Shown: piece after piece, positions 46,079 through 55,103 of the stretch
How positions within the stretch are numbered: position 1 is the first letter of the stretch
Layout of the letters: each line of letters begins with the position of its first letter
DNA from: JABFRZ01 sp964631945
Lineage (GTDB): Bacteria > Planctomycetota > UBA1135 > GCA-002686595
Direction of reading: 5' to 3'
Length of the DNA: 64,000 nucleotides
NCBI GenBank assembly: GCA_964631945.1
Contig: CAZWAY010000029.1
Coordinates: 1-64,000, forward strand
The notes under the pieces: generated by a model
Seen by the model: the letters and a program-made list of their open reading frames with translations, nothing else
What the model was told of the DNA's origin: nothing
The model's database searches: none
Position numbers and translations under genes: made by a program

Positions 46079-47293
46079 TCACGAGGAGCCCTGGCGTCGA
46101 GCCAGGGCTCCTCGCGTTTCCTCGCTTCCCGAGCGGCGGGTCGAACGCCGCGCACTCGCCTGGCGCAACGAGGCGAGCCACAGGCGCGGCGCCTCTGCGA
46201 GGCAGGCGCTGAAGGTGGCGCCGCTGCCCGTGCCGTGCACGAGCGGTCGCCACAGGAGCGAGCGCCGCAGGACGGCCAGCGCCAGGGCCGGCTGGCGGTA
46301 GAAGAGTCCGGACAGGCGCCAGCTCCAGCGCGTGTCCCGCAGGACCGGGCGCTCGAGCCGACGCCGGTAGTCACCCGGCACGGCCGAGCCGCGCGCCACC
46401 TCCGCCGCCAGCTCGCCCGCGATCCGGCCGCTCTCGAGCGCGTGGTAGATGCCCTCGCCCGTCAGCGCGTCGGCCAGGGCGGCGGCGTCGCCCACCAGGT
46501 ACAGCGGCAGGCCCGGGTCGCGCAGTCGATCGCCGCCGAGCGGGATGGTGTGGGCCTCGAAGCTCGCCAGCGGATCCCCGCGCCAGCGGAAGCCCTTGGC
46601 CGAGAGATACCCGGCCAGACGCGCGCGCAGGTCCTTCAGCCCGCGCGCCAGCGTGTACAGGCCGACCGAGAGCTCGGCCTCCTTCGGGAAGACCCAGCCG
46701 TAGCCGCGCGGCACGGCCCCGAAGTCGAAGCACGGCCGCGGCACCGGGTCGTTCAGGAGCGCGCTGCGCGCCAGCACCAGCTCGACCGCCAGCGCCCGCC
46801 CGCGCGGCGCGCCCACGCGGAACACGCGATCGACGAGGCCGTTGGCGCCGTCCGCACCGACCAGCTGGCGCGCCGTGAGCTCACGACGCTCGGTGCGCAC
46901 CCGGAAGTGCGGCGCGCGCCACTCGATCGCGCGCACGGCTTCGCCATCGTAGAGGACGAAGCCCGGCCGGCGGCGATTCTCCTCTACCAGGCGATTGTCG
47001 AGCTCGGGTCGCCGCACCATGGCCAGCAGGGTGGAACGGAACGAGAACACCGTCCGGGCTCCACGCCAGGCGTTGAACTCGAACTCGCTCGCCTCCCCGC
47101 ACAGCGAGGGCTCGGGCGCCAGCGGCAGCGCGCGCAGCGCCTTGGGCGTGAGCCCGCCCGCGCACGGCTTGACGCGCGGGAAGCGCGCCGAGTCGAGCTG
47201 GACCACCGTCAGCCCGGAGCCCAGGGCGGCCGCGGCCGCGCTCGAGCCCCCGGGACCTGCGCCCACCACCAGCAGATCGACCGCCTGCGTCAC
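46079..47293 (-). CDS. Geranylgeranyl-reductase-family FAD-dependent oxidoreductase
   Basis: 404 residues from a GTG. The dinucleotide-binding motif is VVGAGPGGSSAAAAAL at the N-terminus, followed by RFPRVKPCAGGLTPKAL, the P-C-x-G-G motif typical of the geranylgeranyl reductase family, then VGADGANGLVDR and YLVGDAAALADALTGEGIYHAL. Members reduce isoprenoid double bonds in lipids, quinones or chlorophyll precursors. Without photosynthesis genes in view, an isoprenoid or quinone substrate is inferred. The last 11 or so codons coincide with a terminator hairpin shared with the convergent lipoprotein gene. Confidence 0.87.
   Translation of the reverse strand: MTQAVDLLVVGAGPGGSSAAAAALGSGLTVVQLDSARFPRVKPCAGGLTPKALRALPLAPEPSLCGEASEFEFNAWRGARTVFSFRSTLLAMVRRPELDNRLVEENRRRPGFVLYDGEAVRAIEWRAPHFRVRTERRELTARQLVGADGANGLVDRVFRVGAPRGRALAVELVLARSALLNDPVPRPCFDFGAVPRGYGWVFPKEAELSVGLYTLARGLKDLRARLAGYLSAKGFRWRGDPLASFEAHTIPLGGDRLRDPGLPLYLVGDAAALADALTGEGIYHALESGRIAGELAAEVARGSAVPGDYRRRLERPVLRDTRWSWRLSGLFYRQPALALAVLRRSLLWRPLVHGTGSGATFSACLAEAPRLWLASLRQASARRSTRRSGSEETRGALARRQGSS
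46082..46114. terminator. Bidirectional terminator hairpin inside a gene end
   Basis: Perfect 13-base stem CGAGGAGCCCTGG (46082-46094) with CCAGGGCTCCTCG (46102-46114) and a 7-base loop. Rightward it is followed by CGTTTCCTC; it lies 37 bases after the lipoprotein stop and inside the last codons of the convergent flavoprotein gene. Confidence 0.7.
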
Positions 47294-47330
47294 GGAGGCA
47301 GTATGCCGCAGCGCTCGCCCCGAAGAGCAC

Positions 47331-47362
47331 GGGCCGCGCTCCTCCGACGAGGAACGCGGCCC
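47331..47362 (-). terminator. Hairpin between the secreted-protein and flavoprotein genes
   Basis: GGGCCGCG (47331-47338) pairs with CGCGGCCC (47355-47362); inside it TCCTC pairs with GAGGA around a CGAC loop. It is 20 bases past the stop of the gene at 47383-48903 on the reverse strand. No T-run follows, so it may be an attenuating or processing hairpin and not a strict terminator. Confidence 0.5.
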
Positions 47363-47382
47363 GCGTGGGTCCGGAAGCGCGC

Positions 47383-48903
47383 CTACAGCCCGGCGAACTT
47401 CTTGATGTCCTTCTCGTTCTTGATGAGCTCCTTCTGGAGCCCCTCGATCGCGTCGGCCAGCTTCTTGGCCTTGTCCTTGTCCTCGGACTTCAGCGCCGCC
47501 TTGAAGGCCGCGTGCTTCTCCCGCAGCTTCTTGTCGCCGTCCGCGCCGTCCAGCAGGAAGGAGACCACCAGCCCGGTCTCCTGATACAGGCGCTCGGAGT
47601 TCTCCAGGTCGTTGAGGTCGATCCCGAACGCGAACACGTCCTCGAGCTTGTGCAACGTGCCGGCCTTCTTCAGCTCGCCGAAGGCGAACTCGCGCAGCTC
47701 CCAGGGGTTGCCGCCGTCGCCGGGGTCGGGGATCTTGCCGAAGCGCTCGGCATAGGCAGCCGCACCGTAGCGCATCCAGCGCGGGATCTTCTTCTCGGCC
47801 CAGAAGGCGCCCGGGTTGGGCGGCGTCCCGCCGCTGGTGGCGGCGGCGACCTGCTCGCTGATGGCCAGCCAGGACGGATCGATGGCGTCCACGAAGCTCT
47901 GCGCCGCGGCCCAGCGCGACCAGGGCGGGCCCCACATCTTGAGCTTCGCGTCCTTGCGGTCCCAGTAGGTGACGCCACATCCGAGGTACTGCGGCGGATT
48001 CGGCGGCAGCACGGTCGGATCGAAGAAGAGGTCGGCGAAGTACCCGCCGCGCACCGAGGAAAAGCCCTCGCTCTCGGGCAGGAGCGGCGGCTGACCGCCA
48101 GCGGCCTGGTTGTACTGGTCCAGGCTGTTCAGCACGACGAACATCGGCTTCCTGGCGGGCTGCAGCCCGAACAGGCGCACGAGATCCGGATAGGTCTGGT
48201 CGGCGTACCAGGTGGCGCGGTTCGCGCCGTCCCAGTCGCAGGTCGCCCAGCAGACGAAGTGCTCGCCCTCCTTCTGCCAGGGCTGGTTGATCTGCGAGTG
48301 GAACTCGTCCGCCTTGGCCATGTCGAGCCACTGGTCGCCGCACTTCCACAGGCCGGCCGCCCACTGGGCCTTGTCGGCCGGCGCGATCCAGCTCGAGTCG
48401 TCGACGCGGTACTCGTAGCCCGCGGCCTTCCACTCCTCGATCTGCTTGGCGCGCGCGACCTCGACCGGGTTGACGTACTTGCCCTTCGCGTCCTTGGTCC
48501 AGCCCATGTTGAGGTAGGGCAGATCGCCCTCGGGCACCCACTCGTCCTTGTAGCGGACGAGGCCCTTTTCCTTCATCTTCGAGGTCTCTTCGCGCCGGTA
48601 CTTGGAGAGCTCGGCGTAGCTCTCGAACCACTTGTTGTCGTAGAAGTGGTGGCGCAGGGCCTTGTGGGCTTCCTCGTGCTTGGGGTCGACCTCGACGATC
48701 TTCTTGTAGGCCTTCTTGGCGGCGTCGTCCTTGCTCTCGGCCGAGAACGCCTTGGCGACCTCGAGCAGCTTGGCGACGTCGTTGCCGGCCGCGGCGATCT
48801 TCGCATCGACCTCGGCGTCGCCCGCTTCCTGGAGCAGGGCCACGGTCGGCGCACAGGACACGGCGGGACTGGGAAGGACGCTCAACAAGAACGCGACGAT
48901 CAT
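47383..48903 (-). CDS. Secreted protein of unknown function with TPR-like N-terminus
   Basis: 506 residues. A signal peptide (MIVAFLLSVLPSPAVSCA) precedes a TPR-like helical segment (KDDAAKKAYKKIVEVDPKHEEAHKAL). The middle is Trp/Tyr-rich (DGANRATWYADQTYPDLVRLFG, GGYFADLFFDPTVLPPNPP) and lacks a recognised zinc or serine-hydrolase motif. The end is a Lys/Glu-rich coil (KKLADAIEGLQKELIKNEKDIKK). No family is named. It has similarity in style to secreted gluzincin-like proteins of the same phylum, but no HExxH is present. Confidence 0.75.
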   Translation of the reverse strand: MIVAFLLSVLPSPAVSCAPTVALLQEAGDAEVDAKIAAAGNDVAKLLEVAKAFSAESKDDAAKKAYKKIVEVDPKHEEAHKALRHHFYDNKWFESYAELSKYRREETSKMKEKGLVRYKDEWVPEGDLPYLNMGWTKDAKGKYVNPVEVARAKQIEEWKAAGYEYRVDDSSWIAPADKAQWAAGLWKCGDQWLDMAKADEFHSQINQPWQKEGEHFVCWATCDWDGANRATWYADQTYPDLVRLFGLQPARKPMFVVLNSLDQYNQAAGGQPPLLPESEGFSSVRGGYFADLFFDPTVLPPNPPQYLGCGVTYWDRKDAKLKMWGPPWSRWAAAQSFVDAIDPSWLAISEQVAAATSGGTPPNPGAFWAEKKIPRWMRYGAAAYAERFGKIPDPGDGGNPWELREFAFGELKKAGTLHKLEDVFAFGIDLNDLENSERLYQETGLVVSFLLDGADGDKKLREKHAAFKAALKSEDKDKAKKLADAIEGLQKELIKNEKDIKKFAGL

Positions 48904-49079
48904 GGCGATGGAGTCCGGTGGAGGCGGGTAGCAGGGTCGTCCTGGAACCGGCCACTAGACTATTCGCCGCGGGCCTCCGCGCGAAGGTGTTGCCCTCCGG
49001 GAGCGCGAAAGGATCAGGAAAAGGACGGCCTTACGCCGGGAGAACGGGGCTGCCCGCGGGAGCCGAGAATCGAGCGGCT

Positions 49080-49481
49080 CTAGCGCGGGTCCGCGTCGGC
49101 CTGGTCCTCGGACAAGGCCTCCGAGAGACGCTGCACCAGGACCTCGAGCACGCCCTGCACCTTGCGCGAGAGCGGGCCGAAGGCGAAGCCGGCCTCGGGT
49201 GCGCCCGAGGCGGTCTTGCGCACCCACACGAAGCGACCCCCGACCTCCAGGCTCGCGCCCAGCTCGAGCCAGCGCGGGAACTCGATGCACACTCTCTCGA
49301 TCAGGCCGACGTCCACGCCGGGCTTGAAGCGCACGCGCATGCCCGAGCTCGAGATGTCGAGCAGGCACCCGGAATGGCCGTCCCCCGCCAGGACGTCGAG
49401 TCGGTAGGCAACACGCTGACGCGTGGCGGCGCGGCGCTCGCTGACCGCCGAAGTCCGGGGGGGCTGCATGCTGGAGCCCAT
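49080..49481 (-). CDS. PilZ domain protein
   Basis: 133 residues from the ATG at 49481 (ATG 49469 is also possible). The PilZ c-di-GMP motifs are present: an arginine pair in RRAATRQRVAYR (residues about 17-28) and DISSSG about 20 residues later, followed by RVRFKPG. The domain is followed by a short helical tail. PilZ proteins change partner activity on binding cyclic di-GMP. It is divergent from the hybrid kinase gene, with 119 bases between starts. Confidence 0.85.
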   Translation of the reverse strand: MGSSMQPPRTSAVSERRAATRQRVAYRLDVLAGDGHSGCLLDISSSGMRVRFKPGVDVGLIERVCIEFPRWLELGASLEVGGRFVWVRKTASGAPEAGFAFGPLSRKVQGVLEVLVQRLSEALSEDQADADPR

Positions 49482-49600
49482 CGGAAGGCGAGCGGACGAT
49501 TCCTGAGCCCGAGGTCGGCAAAGAGCCCGGCCCACCCGCAAGCCAGCTCCTGGACTCTGCCCTTCATCGCTGGACGCGGAACATCCGATCAGGGAGGCGC

Positions 49601-51925
49601 TTGCCCCCCTCGCCCCCTGCCCCCCTGCCGGCTTCCGACGAGCGTCCGACGAGCAAGGCCACCGGCGCGCGCTCGTCCAAGACGCACTTCACGCTGCGCA
49701 GGAAGCTCACCGTGTCCCTCATGTCGGTGGGACTCGCGAGCCTGTGCGTCGCGGCGCTCACCTACTCGGCGGGTGACCTGTGGAACCTGCGCTCGACCCT
49801 GAAGGAGCGCTGCGTGTGGCGCTCCGACGCGATCGCACAGCGCTGGGAAACGCCGGGCAACGATCCGACCCAGGACGGCACCTGGAGCCAGGAACTGGCC
49901 AACGACGAGACGATCCGCGCCGCGCGTCTCTACGACCCGCAGAACAAGGTCATCGCCAGCTACAACCGGGACGACCGCGAGGGCACGCTCCTCGCGCGCT
50001 TCCTGCACCCCTCGGCGCGCATCGAGGTCTTCCGCGCCGGCCGCGCGCTGGGCACGGTCGAGGTCACGGCCGCGGCCGAGCCGCTGTTCGCGCGCCTGCG
50101 CATCCACGCCAGCATCTTCCTGGCCCTGGCCGGGGTCTCGGCCCTGATCACGCTGGCCCTGGGGCGGCGCATCCACCACCGCTTCTCGGACCAGCTGCTG
50201 GACCTCGCGCACGCGGCCAACGCCATCTCGAAGCGCAAGGACTATTCGATCCGTGCCGTGCGCCGCTCGGACGACGAGATCGGGATCCTGGTGGACACCT
50301 TCAACCACATGATCACGCAAATCGAGATGCGCGATCAGCAGCTCAAGGCCGAGGTCAAGCGGGCCGAGGCCGCGCGCGTGGCCAAGTCGCAGTTCCTCGC
50401 GACCATGAGCCACGAGATCCGCACGCCGATCAACGGAGTGCTGGGCATGACGCAGCTCCTGCTCGACACCTCGCTGTCGCTCGAGCAGACCGAGTTCGCG
50501 CGCACGATCCACAAGTCGGCCGAGGGCCTGCTCTCGGTCATCAACGACATCCTCGACTTCTCCAAGGGCGAGGCCGGGCGCTACGAGATCGAGCGCATCC
50601 CGTTCTCGCCCGCCAAGGTCGTGCACGAGTGCCTGGACACGGTCTCGATCGTGGCGGCCGAGAAGAAGCTCGAGCTGTGCCTGGAGATCGACGAACGTCT
50701 GCCGAGCTCGCTCGAGGGCGATCCCTCGCGCCTGCGCCAGGTGCTGCTCAACCTGCTCAGCAACGCGCTCAAGTTCACCGCCAAGGGCGAGATCGTGCTG
50801 CGCATCCAGCTCGAGGACATGGCCAACGAGCGCGTGCGCATCCGCTTCGAGGTGCAGGACACCGGCATCGGCATCCCCCAGGACCGCATCGACCGCCTGT
50901 TCCAGTCCTTCTCGCAGGTGGATGCCTCGCGCACGCGCAAGTACGGCGGCACGGGACTCGGCCTGGCGATCTCCAAGCAGATCGTGGAAGCCATGGGCGG
51001 CACCATGTTCGTCAAGACCGAGGAGGGCGTGGGCTCGACCTTCGGCCTCAAGCTGCAGCTCCCGATCGAGGTCACGCCCCAGGAAGTGGAGAGCGTGGCC
51101 GCGCCGCGCTCGCTGCGCGTGCTGGTGGCCGATCCCAGCCCGACCAGCAGCGCGGCCCTGGCGAAGCTGCTGCAGGAGGGCAACTTCGTGGAGGTCACGC
51201 CCGATGCCCCGGGAGCGCGCATGCTGCTCCTGGAGGGCGCCAACGCCCAGCGGCCCTTCGACCTGATGCTGGTGGACCTGCGCCTGGCCGGCGCCTTCGA
51301 GGCGCTCGAGATCATCGGAGCCGAAAAGCTCGGCACGGCCCCGATGGTGGTGCTGGCGCCGGTCAACCAGCTCTCGGCCGCGGCCAACGTCAAGTGGGCC
51401 GGACGCAAGGCGGCCCTGGCCAAGCCGGTCAAGCGCAGCGAGCTCTTCTGGTGCATCGCCGAGCTCCTGCGCGGCCCGCTGCCGAGCCGCGCCGACCCCG
51501 AGCTCGCCGACGACCCGAAGCCTTCCATGCGCCCCGACCTGTGCGTGCTCGTGGCCGAGGACCATCCGGTCAACCAGCGCATCACCACGCGCTTCCTCGA
51601 GAAGCTCGGGATCGCCTGGGAGGTCGCCGCCAACGGCGAGGAGGCCCTGGAAGCCCTGAAGCGGCGCGACTTCGACCTGGTGCTGATGGACGTGCAGATG
51701 CCCGTCATGGACGGGCTCGAGGCCACGCTCGCTATCCGCAAGTTCGAGGGCCTGCGCGGCACGCACGTGCCGATCGTGGCGCTGACGGCCAACGTCCTCG
51801 AGGAGCACCGCAAGGAGGCCCAGCAGGCCGGCTTCGACGACTACCTGCCCAAGCCGGTCAAGCTCGAGGAGCTGCGCGCCAAGATCCACAAGTGGATCCA
51901 CGAGAGCACGCCGGCCGCGGTCTAG
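49601..51925 (+). CDS. Hybrid sensor histidine kinase with two receiver domains
   Basis: 774 residues from a TTG, with GGAGG three bases upstream. Two membrane helices (about 37-58 and 165-190) enclose a short periplasmic sensor. A HAMP-like linker is followed by HisKA with H271 (MSHEIRTP), a HATPase with NLLSNALKF, DTGIGIP and GGTGLGLAIS, then two receiver domains. The first (about 505-625) keeps D559 and the KPVK lysine but is divergent; the second (about 650-770) is canonical, with D697 in LMDVQMPVMDG. No phosphotransfer domain is present, so an external HPt or direct receiver output is expected. Signal unknown. Confidence 0.93.
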   Translation: MPPSPPAPLPASDERPTSKATGARSSKTHFTLRRKLTVSLMSVGLASLCVAALTYSAGDLWNLRSTLKERCVWRSDAIAQRWETPGNDPTQDGTWSQELANDETIRAARLYDPQNKVIASYNRDDREGTLLARFLHPSARIEVFRAGRALGTVEVTAAAEPLFARLRIHASIFLALAGVSALITLALGRRIHHRFSDQLLDLAHAANAISKRKDYSIRAVRRSDDEIGILVDTFNHMITQIEMRDQQLKAEVKRAEAARVAKSQFLATMSHEIRTPINGVLGMTQLLLDTSLSLEQTEFARTIHKSAEGLLSVINDILDFSKGEAGRYEIERIPFSPAKVVHECLDTVSIVAAEKKLELCLEIDERLPSSLEGDPSRLRQVLLNLLSNALKFTAKGEIVLRIQLEDMANERVRIRFEVQDTGIGIPQDRIDRLFQSFSQVDASRTRKYGGTGLGLAISKQIVEAMGGTMFVKTEEGVGSTFGLKLQLPIEVTPQEVESVAAPRSLRVLVADPSPTSSAALAKLLQEGNFVEVTPDAPGARMLLLEGANAQRPFDLMLVDLRLAGAFEALEIIGAEKLGTAPMVVLAPVNQLSAAANVKWAGRKAALAKPVKRSELFWCIAELLRGPLPSRADPELADDPKPSMRPDLCVLVAEDHPVNQRITTRFLEKLGIAWEVAANGEEALEALKRRDFDLVLMDVQMPVMDGLEATLAIRKFEGLRGTHVPIVALTANVLEEHRKEAQQAGFDDYLPKPVKLEELRAKIHKWIHESTPAAV

Positions 51926-51934
51926 TACCGGGAG

Positions 51935-53395
51935 CTACCAGCGGAAATCCACGGCCGCGGCCTCGGCCTGCAGCCGGCGCGCGAGCCGCCGCGCCGCCCC
52001 GAGGCCGAGGTACGGGACCTCGAAGCGCAGCCCCGCGCCCGCCGCGCCAGCCGTGTCGATCGAGACGCGCGCCATCCGCGCGCGCCGGTCGAAGGGCGTG
52101 CGCGCCAGACGCACGGTCTGGATCTTCTCGAAGCGCACGCAGGCCAGGCGCCGGGCGAACAAGCCGTCGCGCAGGAAGACCGCGCGCGCGCCGAGCGCCC
52201 AACCGAGCTCACGCGCGCGCCGCCGGGCGAACACGAGCGCCAGCGCCAGGCCGAGCACCGAGGCGGCCAGCCCCAGCCACCACGCCACGAAGCCCAGCCC
52301 GAGCGCGAGCGCCTGCAGGCGCAGCGTCCAGCGCCAGAACAGACGCCGCCACGCGCGTGGGTGCACCGCGCACCACGACGCGCCCTCGAAGCTCGCCTCC
52401 GGCTGCACCTCGGCCAGGATCGCGGGCAGTTCGCTGCGCCGGCACGACGGCACGAGCCACTTGCGCGTCACCTGCGACTCGCGCGTCGAATCGGCCCCGG
52501 CGCTGAGCGCGCGCAGCGAGACGCGCGCGAACAGCCGCTGCGCCAGACCCTGCCGCACGTCCAGGAACTGCACGCGCGAGCGCGGCAGGGAGGCGCTCTG
52601 GCGCGTCAAGAGCCCGCAGGTCGTGCGCAGGTCCTCGCCCTGACGCTGGATGCGGAAGCCGTGCAGCGTGAGGACGGCCCACAGCATCGAGCCCAGCTGC
52701 AACAGGCCGAGGACGAGGAGCGCGAGCACGAGCCAGCTCCACGCGCCGAGCGCTCCGGCCTCGCGCGAGACCAGCTCGAACCCGACGTCGAAGTGCTGCT
52801 CGAGCCGTTCCCGCGGCACGAGCTCGCGCAACGCCACCAGCACGCCGCCGGCCAGCACCAGCCCGCGCTGCGACAGCAACCCGAACAACAGCACATCGCC
52901 CACCGACATGCGGAAGAAGGGCTGCTCGCGCGCGAAGGCGTCGTCGGCCGAACGCTCCGGCCGGGAGGCGCCGAAGACGCGCGTGCGCAGCTCGGCCAGC
53001 TGCGCGCTCGTGATCACGCGGAACACGGCTTCCGGCTCGCTGCCCGCGGCCGTCTCGAGGCGCACCTCGACCACGCCCAGCAGGCGGTGCAGCGGCCCCT
53101 GCACGGTGTCGAGGTTCTGGATGCGCGCGTAGGGCACGTGGCGCACGCCGCGCACCAGCAGCCCCGAGCGGATCACCAGCTGCTCCGGCCCGAAGGCGTA
53201 GCGGAAGGTGACGTAACGGATCAGGGCCTCGATCACCGGCGGCAGCAGCAGCAGCAGGTACCACAGTTCCTCCGAGCGCGCCGCGAAGAACAACGCCGTC
53301 ACGATCCACAGCGCGAAGGACGCGAAGCGCCGACCCACGTCGAACAGCAGCGTGGCCGGGTGCAGCCGCCGCGCGTCCCCGAGCTCAGGCTCCAT
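51935..53395 (-). CDS. Bacterial PH-domain membrane protein, YdbT-like
   Basis: 486 residues from the ATG at 53395, which overlaps the end of the preceding gene by 11 bases. Three bPH2-type units are visible, each with hydrophobic helix pairs and a core such as VIRSGLLVRGVRHVPYARIQNLD, TCGLLTRQSASLPRSRVQFLDV and LRDGLFARRLACVRFEKIQTV. This is the layout of YdbT. The pair YdbS/YdbT is linked in other bacteria with envelope stress or toxin resistance, without a defined biochemical role. Third gene of the hemH operon. Confidence 0.88.
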   Translation of the reverse strand: MEPELGDARRLHPATLLFDVGRRFASFALWIVTALFFAARSEELWYLLLLLPPVIEALIRYVTFRYAFGPEQLVIRSGLLVRGVRHVPYARIQNLDTVQGPLHRLLGVVEVRLETAAGSEPEAVFRVITSAQLAELRTRVFGASRPERSADDAFAREQPFFRMSVGDVLLFGLLSQRGLVLAGGVLVALRELVPRERLEQHFDVGFELVSREAGALGAWSWLVLALLVLGLLQLGSMLWAVLTLHGFRIQRQGEDLRTTCGLLTRQSASLPRSRVQFLDVRQGLAQRLFARVSLRALSAGADSTRESQVTRKWLVPSCRRSELPAILAEVQPEASFEGASWCAVHPRAWRRLFWRWTLRLQALALGLGFVAWWLGLAASVLGLALALVFARRRARELGWALGARAVFLRDGLFARRLACVRFEKIQTVRLARTPFDRRARMARVSIDTAGAAGAGLRFEVPYLGLGAARRLARRLQAEAAAVDFRW

Positions 53396-54011
53396 GCGCG
53401 GCTCCAGGATCCGCCCGCGGATCTGCGCCCGCTTCGGTGCCGGCCGCGCTTCCGGCGCGCGGCTCCGCCGCCAGCAGGATGTCGCGCAGCGCCAGCGCCG
53501 TGGCGTGCTCGAGGCCGTCCAGACGCACCTCGCTGTCCTGGTGCCCGGCCGTGTGCAGCACCAGCGTGGCCAGGCCGAAGCGGCGCCCGAGCGGGCCGCG
53601 CTCGACATCGGTGTGCTGCACGCGCGCGCGCGGCACGCTGATCCAGTGCCGGAACCACACCCCGCGCCGGACCTCGAGCCCGATGGAGGACAGACGCCAG
53701 CGCGTGTGCGCGTACTTGAGCGGCGGATAGAACCAGGCCGAGAGCCCGGCCAGCGTGACCAGCGCGGCGATCCCCCCCGCCGCCAGCGCCAGGCGAGCGG
53801 GCGGCGCTGCGGCCGCGAGCACCAGCCACGCGAGCACCAGCAGTCCCGCGAAGAGCAGGACGCCCGCGAAGATCCCGCTCGCGAGGCGCGAGCACGGCAC
53901 GAAGCGCGCGTCCAGGCGCCGCGCGCGGCCGTCGGCCAGGGCCGCGCCCGGTTGCAGGCCGTGCTCCTCGGACGGCTCGAACTCGGACGACGGGGGCGGC
54001 GGAGGGAACAC
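53385..54011 (-). CDS. Bacterial PH-domain membrane protein, YdbS-like
   Basis: 208 residues from a GTG. Two hydrophobic helices (GIFAGVLLFAGLLVLAWLVLAA, LALAAGGIAALVTLAGLSAWF) are followed by one bPH2 domain (RLSSIGLEVRRGVWFRHWISVPRARVQHTDV). The C-terminus is Ala/Gly-rich. It starts four bases after the ferrochelatase stop and overlaps the YdbT-like gene, so all three form one operon. Confidence 0.88.
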   Translation of the reverse strand: MFPPPPPSSEFEPSEEHGLQPGAALADGRARRLDARFVPCSRLASGIFAGVLLFAGLLVLAWLVLAAAAPPARLALAAGGIAALVTLAGLSAWFYPPLKYAHTRWRLSSIGLEVRRGVWFRHWISVPRARVQHTDVERGPLGRRFGLATLVLHTAGHQDSEVRLDGLEHATALALRDILLAAEPRAGSAAGTEAGADPRADPGAAHGA

Positions 54012-54015
54012 GGGC

Positions 54016-54990
54016 CTAGCTCGCGGCCGCGCGCACCAGCGCCGCGCCGGCGCGGATCCACTCGGGTTGGTCGTTGAGGCAGGGCACGAGCACCAGCTCC
54101 GCGCCGCGCGCGGGCAAGGTTTCCGGCAGGCGCAGCCCGAGTTCCTCCAGCGTCTCCAGGCAGTCGGCGGTGAAGCTCGGAGCCGCCACCAGCACGCGCC
54201 CGCGCGCCGCCAGCGCCGGCACGACCTCGGCCGTGTCGGGCTCGAGCCAGGGCTCGCGCCCGAAACGCGACTGGTAGGCGAGGGTCCAGGCCCCGGCCGC
54301 GAGCCCGAGCGCGCGCGCCAGCGCGTGCGCGGTGGCCTCGCAGTGAGCGCGGTACGGATCGCCGGCCTCGACGTAGCGCAGCGGATAGCCGTGGAAGCTC
54401 AGCACCACGTGCGGCAGCGGCTCGTCCCCCGCCGTCTCGCGCACGCGCCGCGCCAGCGCGGCCACGAAGCCCGGTTCGGCGAAGTACGGCGGCACGCACA
54501 GCAGCGCGGGCGCGGGCGCGAGCGTGGCGAGCACGCGCGCGACCTCGCGCTCGACCGTGACCGTGCTGGCGTTGCTGGCCTGGGGGAAGGCCGTGAACAG
54601 CACCACGCGCCGGCAGCCACGCGCCACCAGCGCGCGCAGGCCCGCGGCGATCGAGGGCTCGCCGTAGCGCATCGCCAGCTCGACCTGGAAGCCGGCCCCG
54701 AGCTCGCGCGCGAGCCCGGCCACGAAGCGGCGCGAGTACACGATCAGCGGCGAGCCCTCGGCGCCCCAGATGCGCCGGTAGAGCGCCGCACTCTTCGGCG
54801 CGCGCCGCGGCAGCACGATGGCCTTGCGCACGAACCACCACAAGAGTGGGTTCGTGTCCACCACCAGCGGATCCCCCAGGAACTCGTCCAGGAAGGCCCG
54901 CACCGCGGGCGTGGTGGGCGCCGAGGGCGAGCCCAGGTTCACGTACAGCACGCCGGTGGGCGGCGCGCTCGGGCCGGGGTTCGCGCTCAT
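54016..54990 (-). CDS. hemH: Ferrochelatase
   Basis: 324 residues. The family blocks are clear: GVLYVNLGSPSAP at the N-terminus, SPLIVYSRRFVAGL, LFTAFPQASNAST, the catalytic histidine H200 in VVLSFHGYPLRY, YQSRFGREPWLEPDT, and PSFTADCLETLEELG near the end. It inserts Fe(II) into protoporphyrin (or coproporphyrin) in the cytoplasm or at the membrane. C-terminal iron-sulfur ligands seen in some families are absent. It is first in an operon with two PH-domain proteins and divergent from hemA. A TAGGCT box lies 12 bases upstream of the ATG on the reverse strand. Confidence 0.96.
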   Translation of the reverse strand: MSANPGPSAPPTGVLYVNLGSPSAPTTPAVRAFLDEFLGDPLVVDTNPLLWWFVRKAIVLPRRAPKSAALYRRIWGAEGSPLIVYSRRFVAGLARELGAGFQVELAMRYGEPSIAAGLRALVARGCRRVVLFTAFPQASNASTVTVEREVARVLATLAPAPALLCVPPYFAEPGFVAALARRVRETAGDEPLPHVVLSFHGYPLRYVEAGDPYRAHCEATAHALARALGLAAGAWTLAYQSRFGREPWLEPDTAEVVPALAARGRVLVAAPSFTADCLETLEELGLRLPETLPARGAELVLVPCLNDQPEWIRAGAALVRAAAS

Positions 54991-55002
54991 GCGGTGCGCT
55001 CA

Positions 55003-55008
55003 AGCCTA
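55003..55008 (-). promoter_or_regulatory. TANNNT -10-like box upstream of hemH
   Basis: TAGGCT on the reverse strand ends 12 bases before the hemH ATG; no Shine-Dalgarno sequence is seen in between. Confidence 0.35.
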
Positions 55009-55103
55009 GGGTTCGCGCGCTCCGATGGAATGCCCTTCGGGCGCGGGCCCTCGCCCTCGCCGCGCGCGTGACACGCCCGTGACACCCGCGCCCCGCTTGC
55101 CCC

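Noticed and set aside
47383..48903. Possible metalloprotease in the secreted protein of unknown function
   Set aside because: No HExxH or other metal-binding motif is present, so a protease call would be unsupported.
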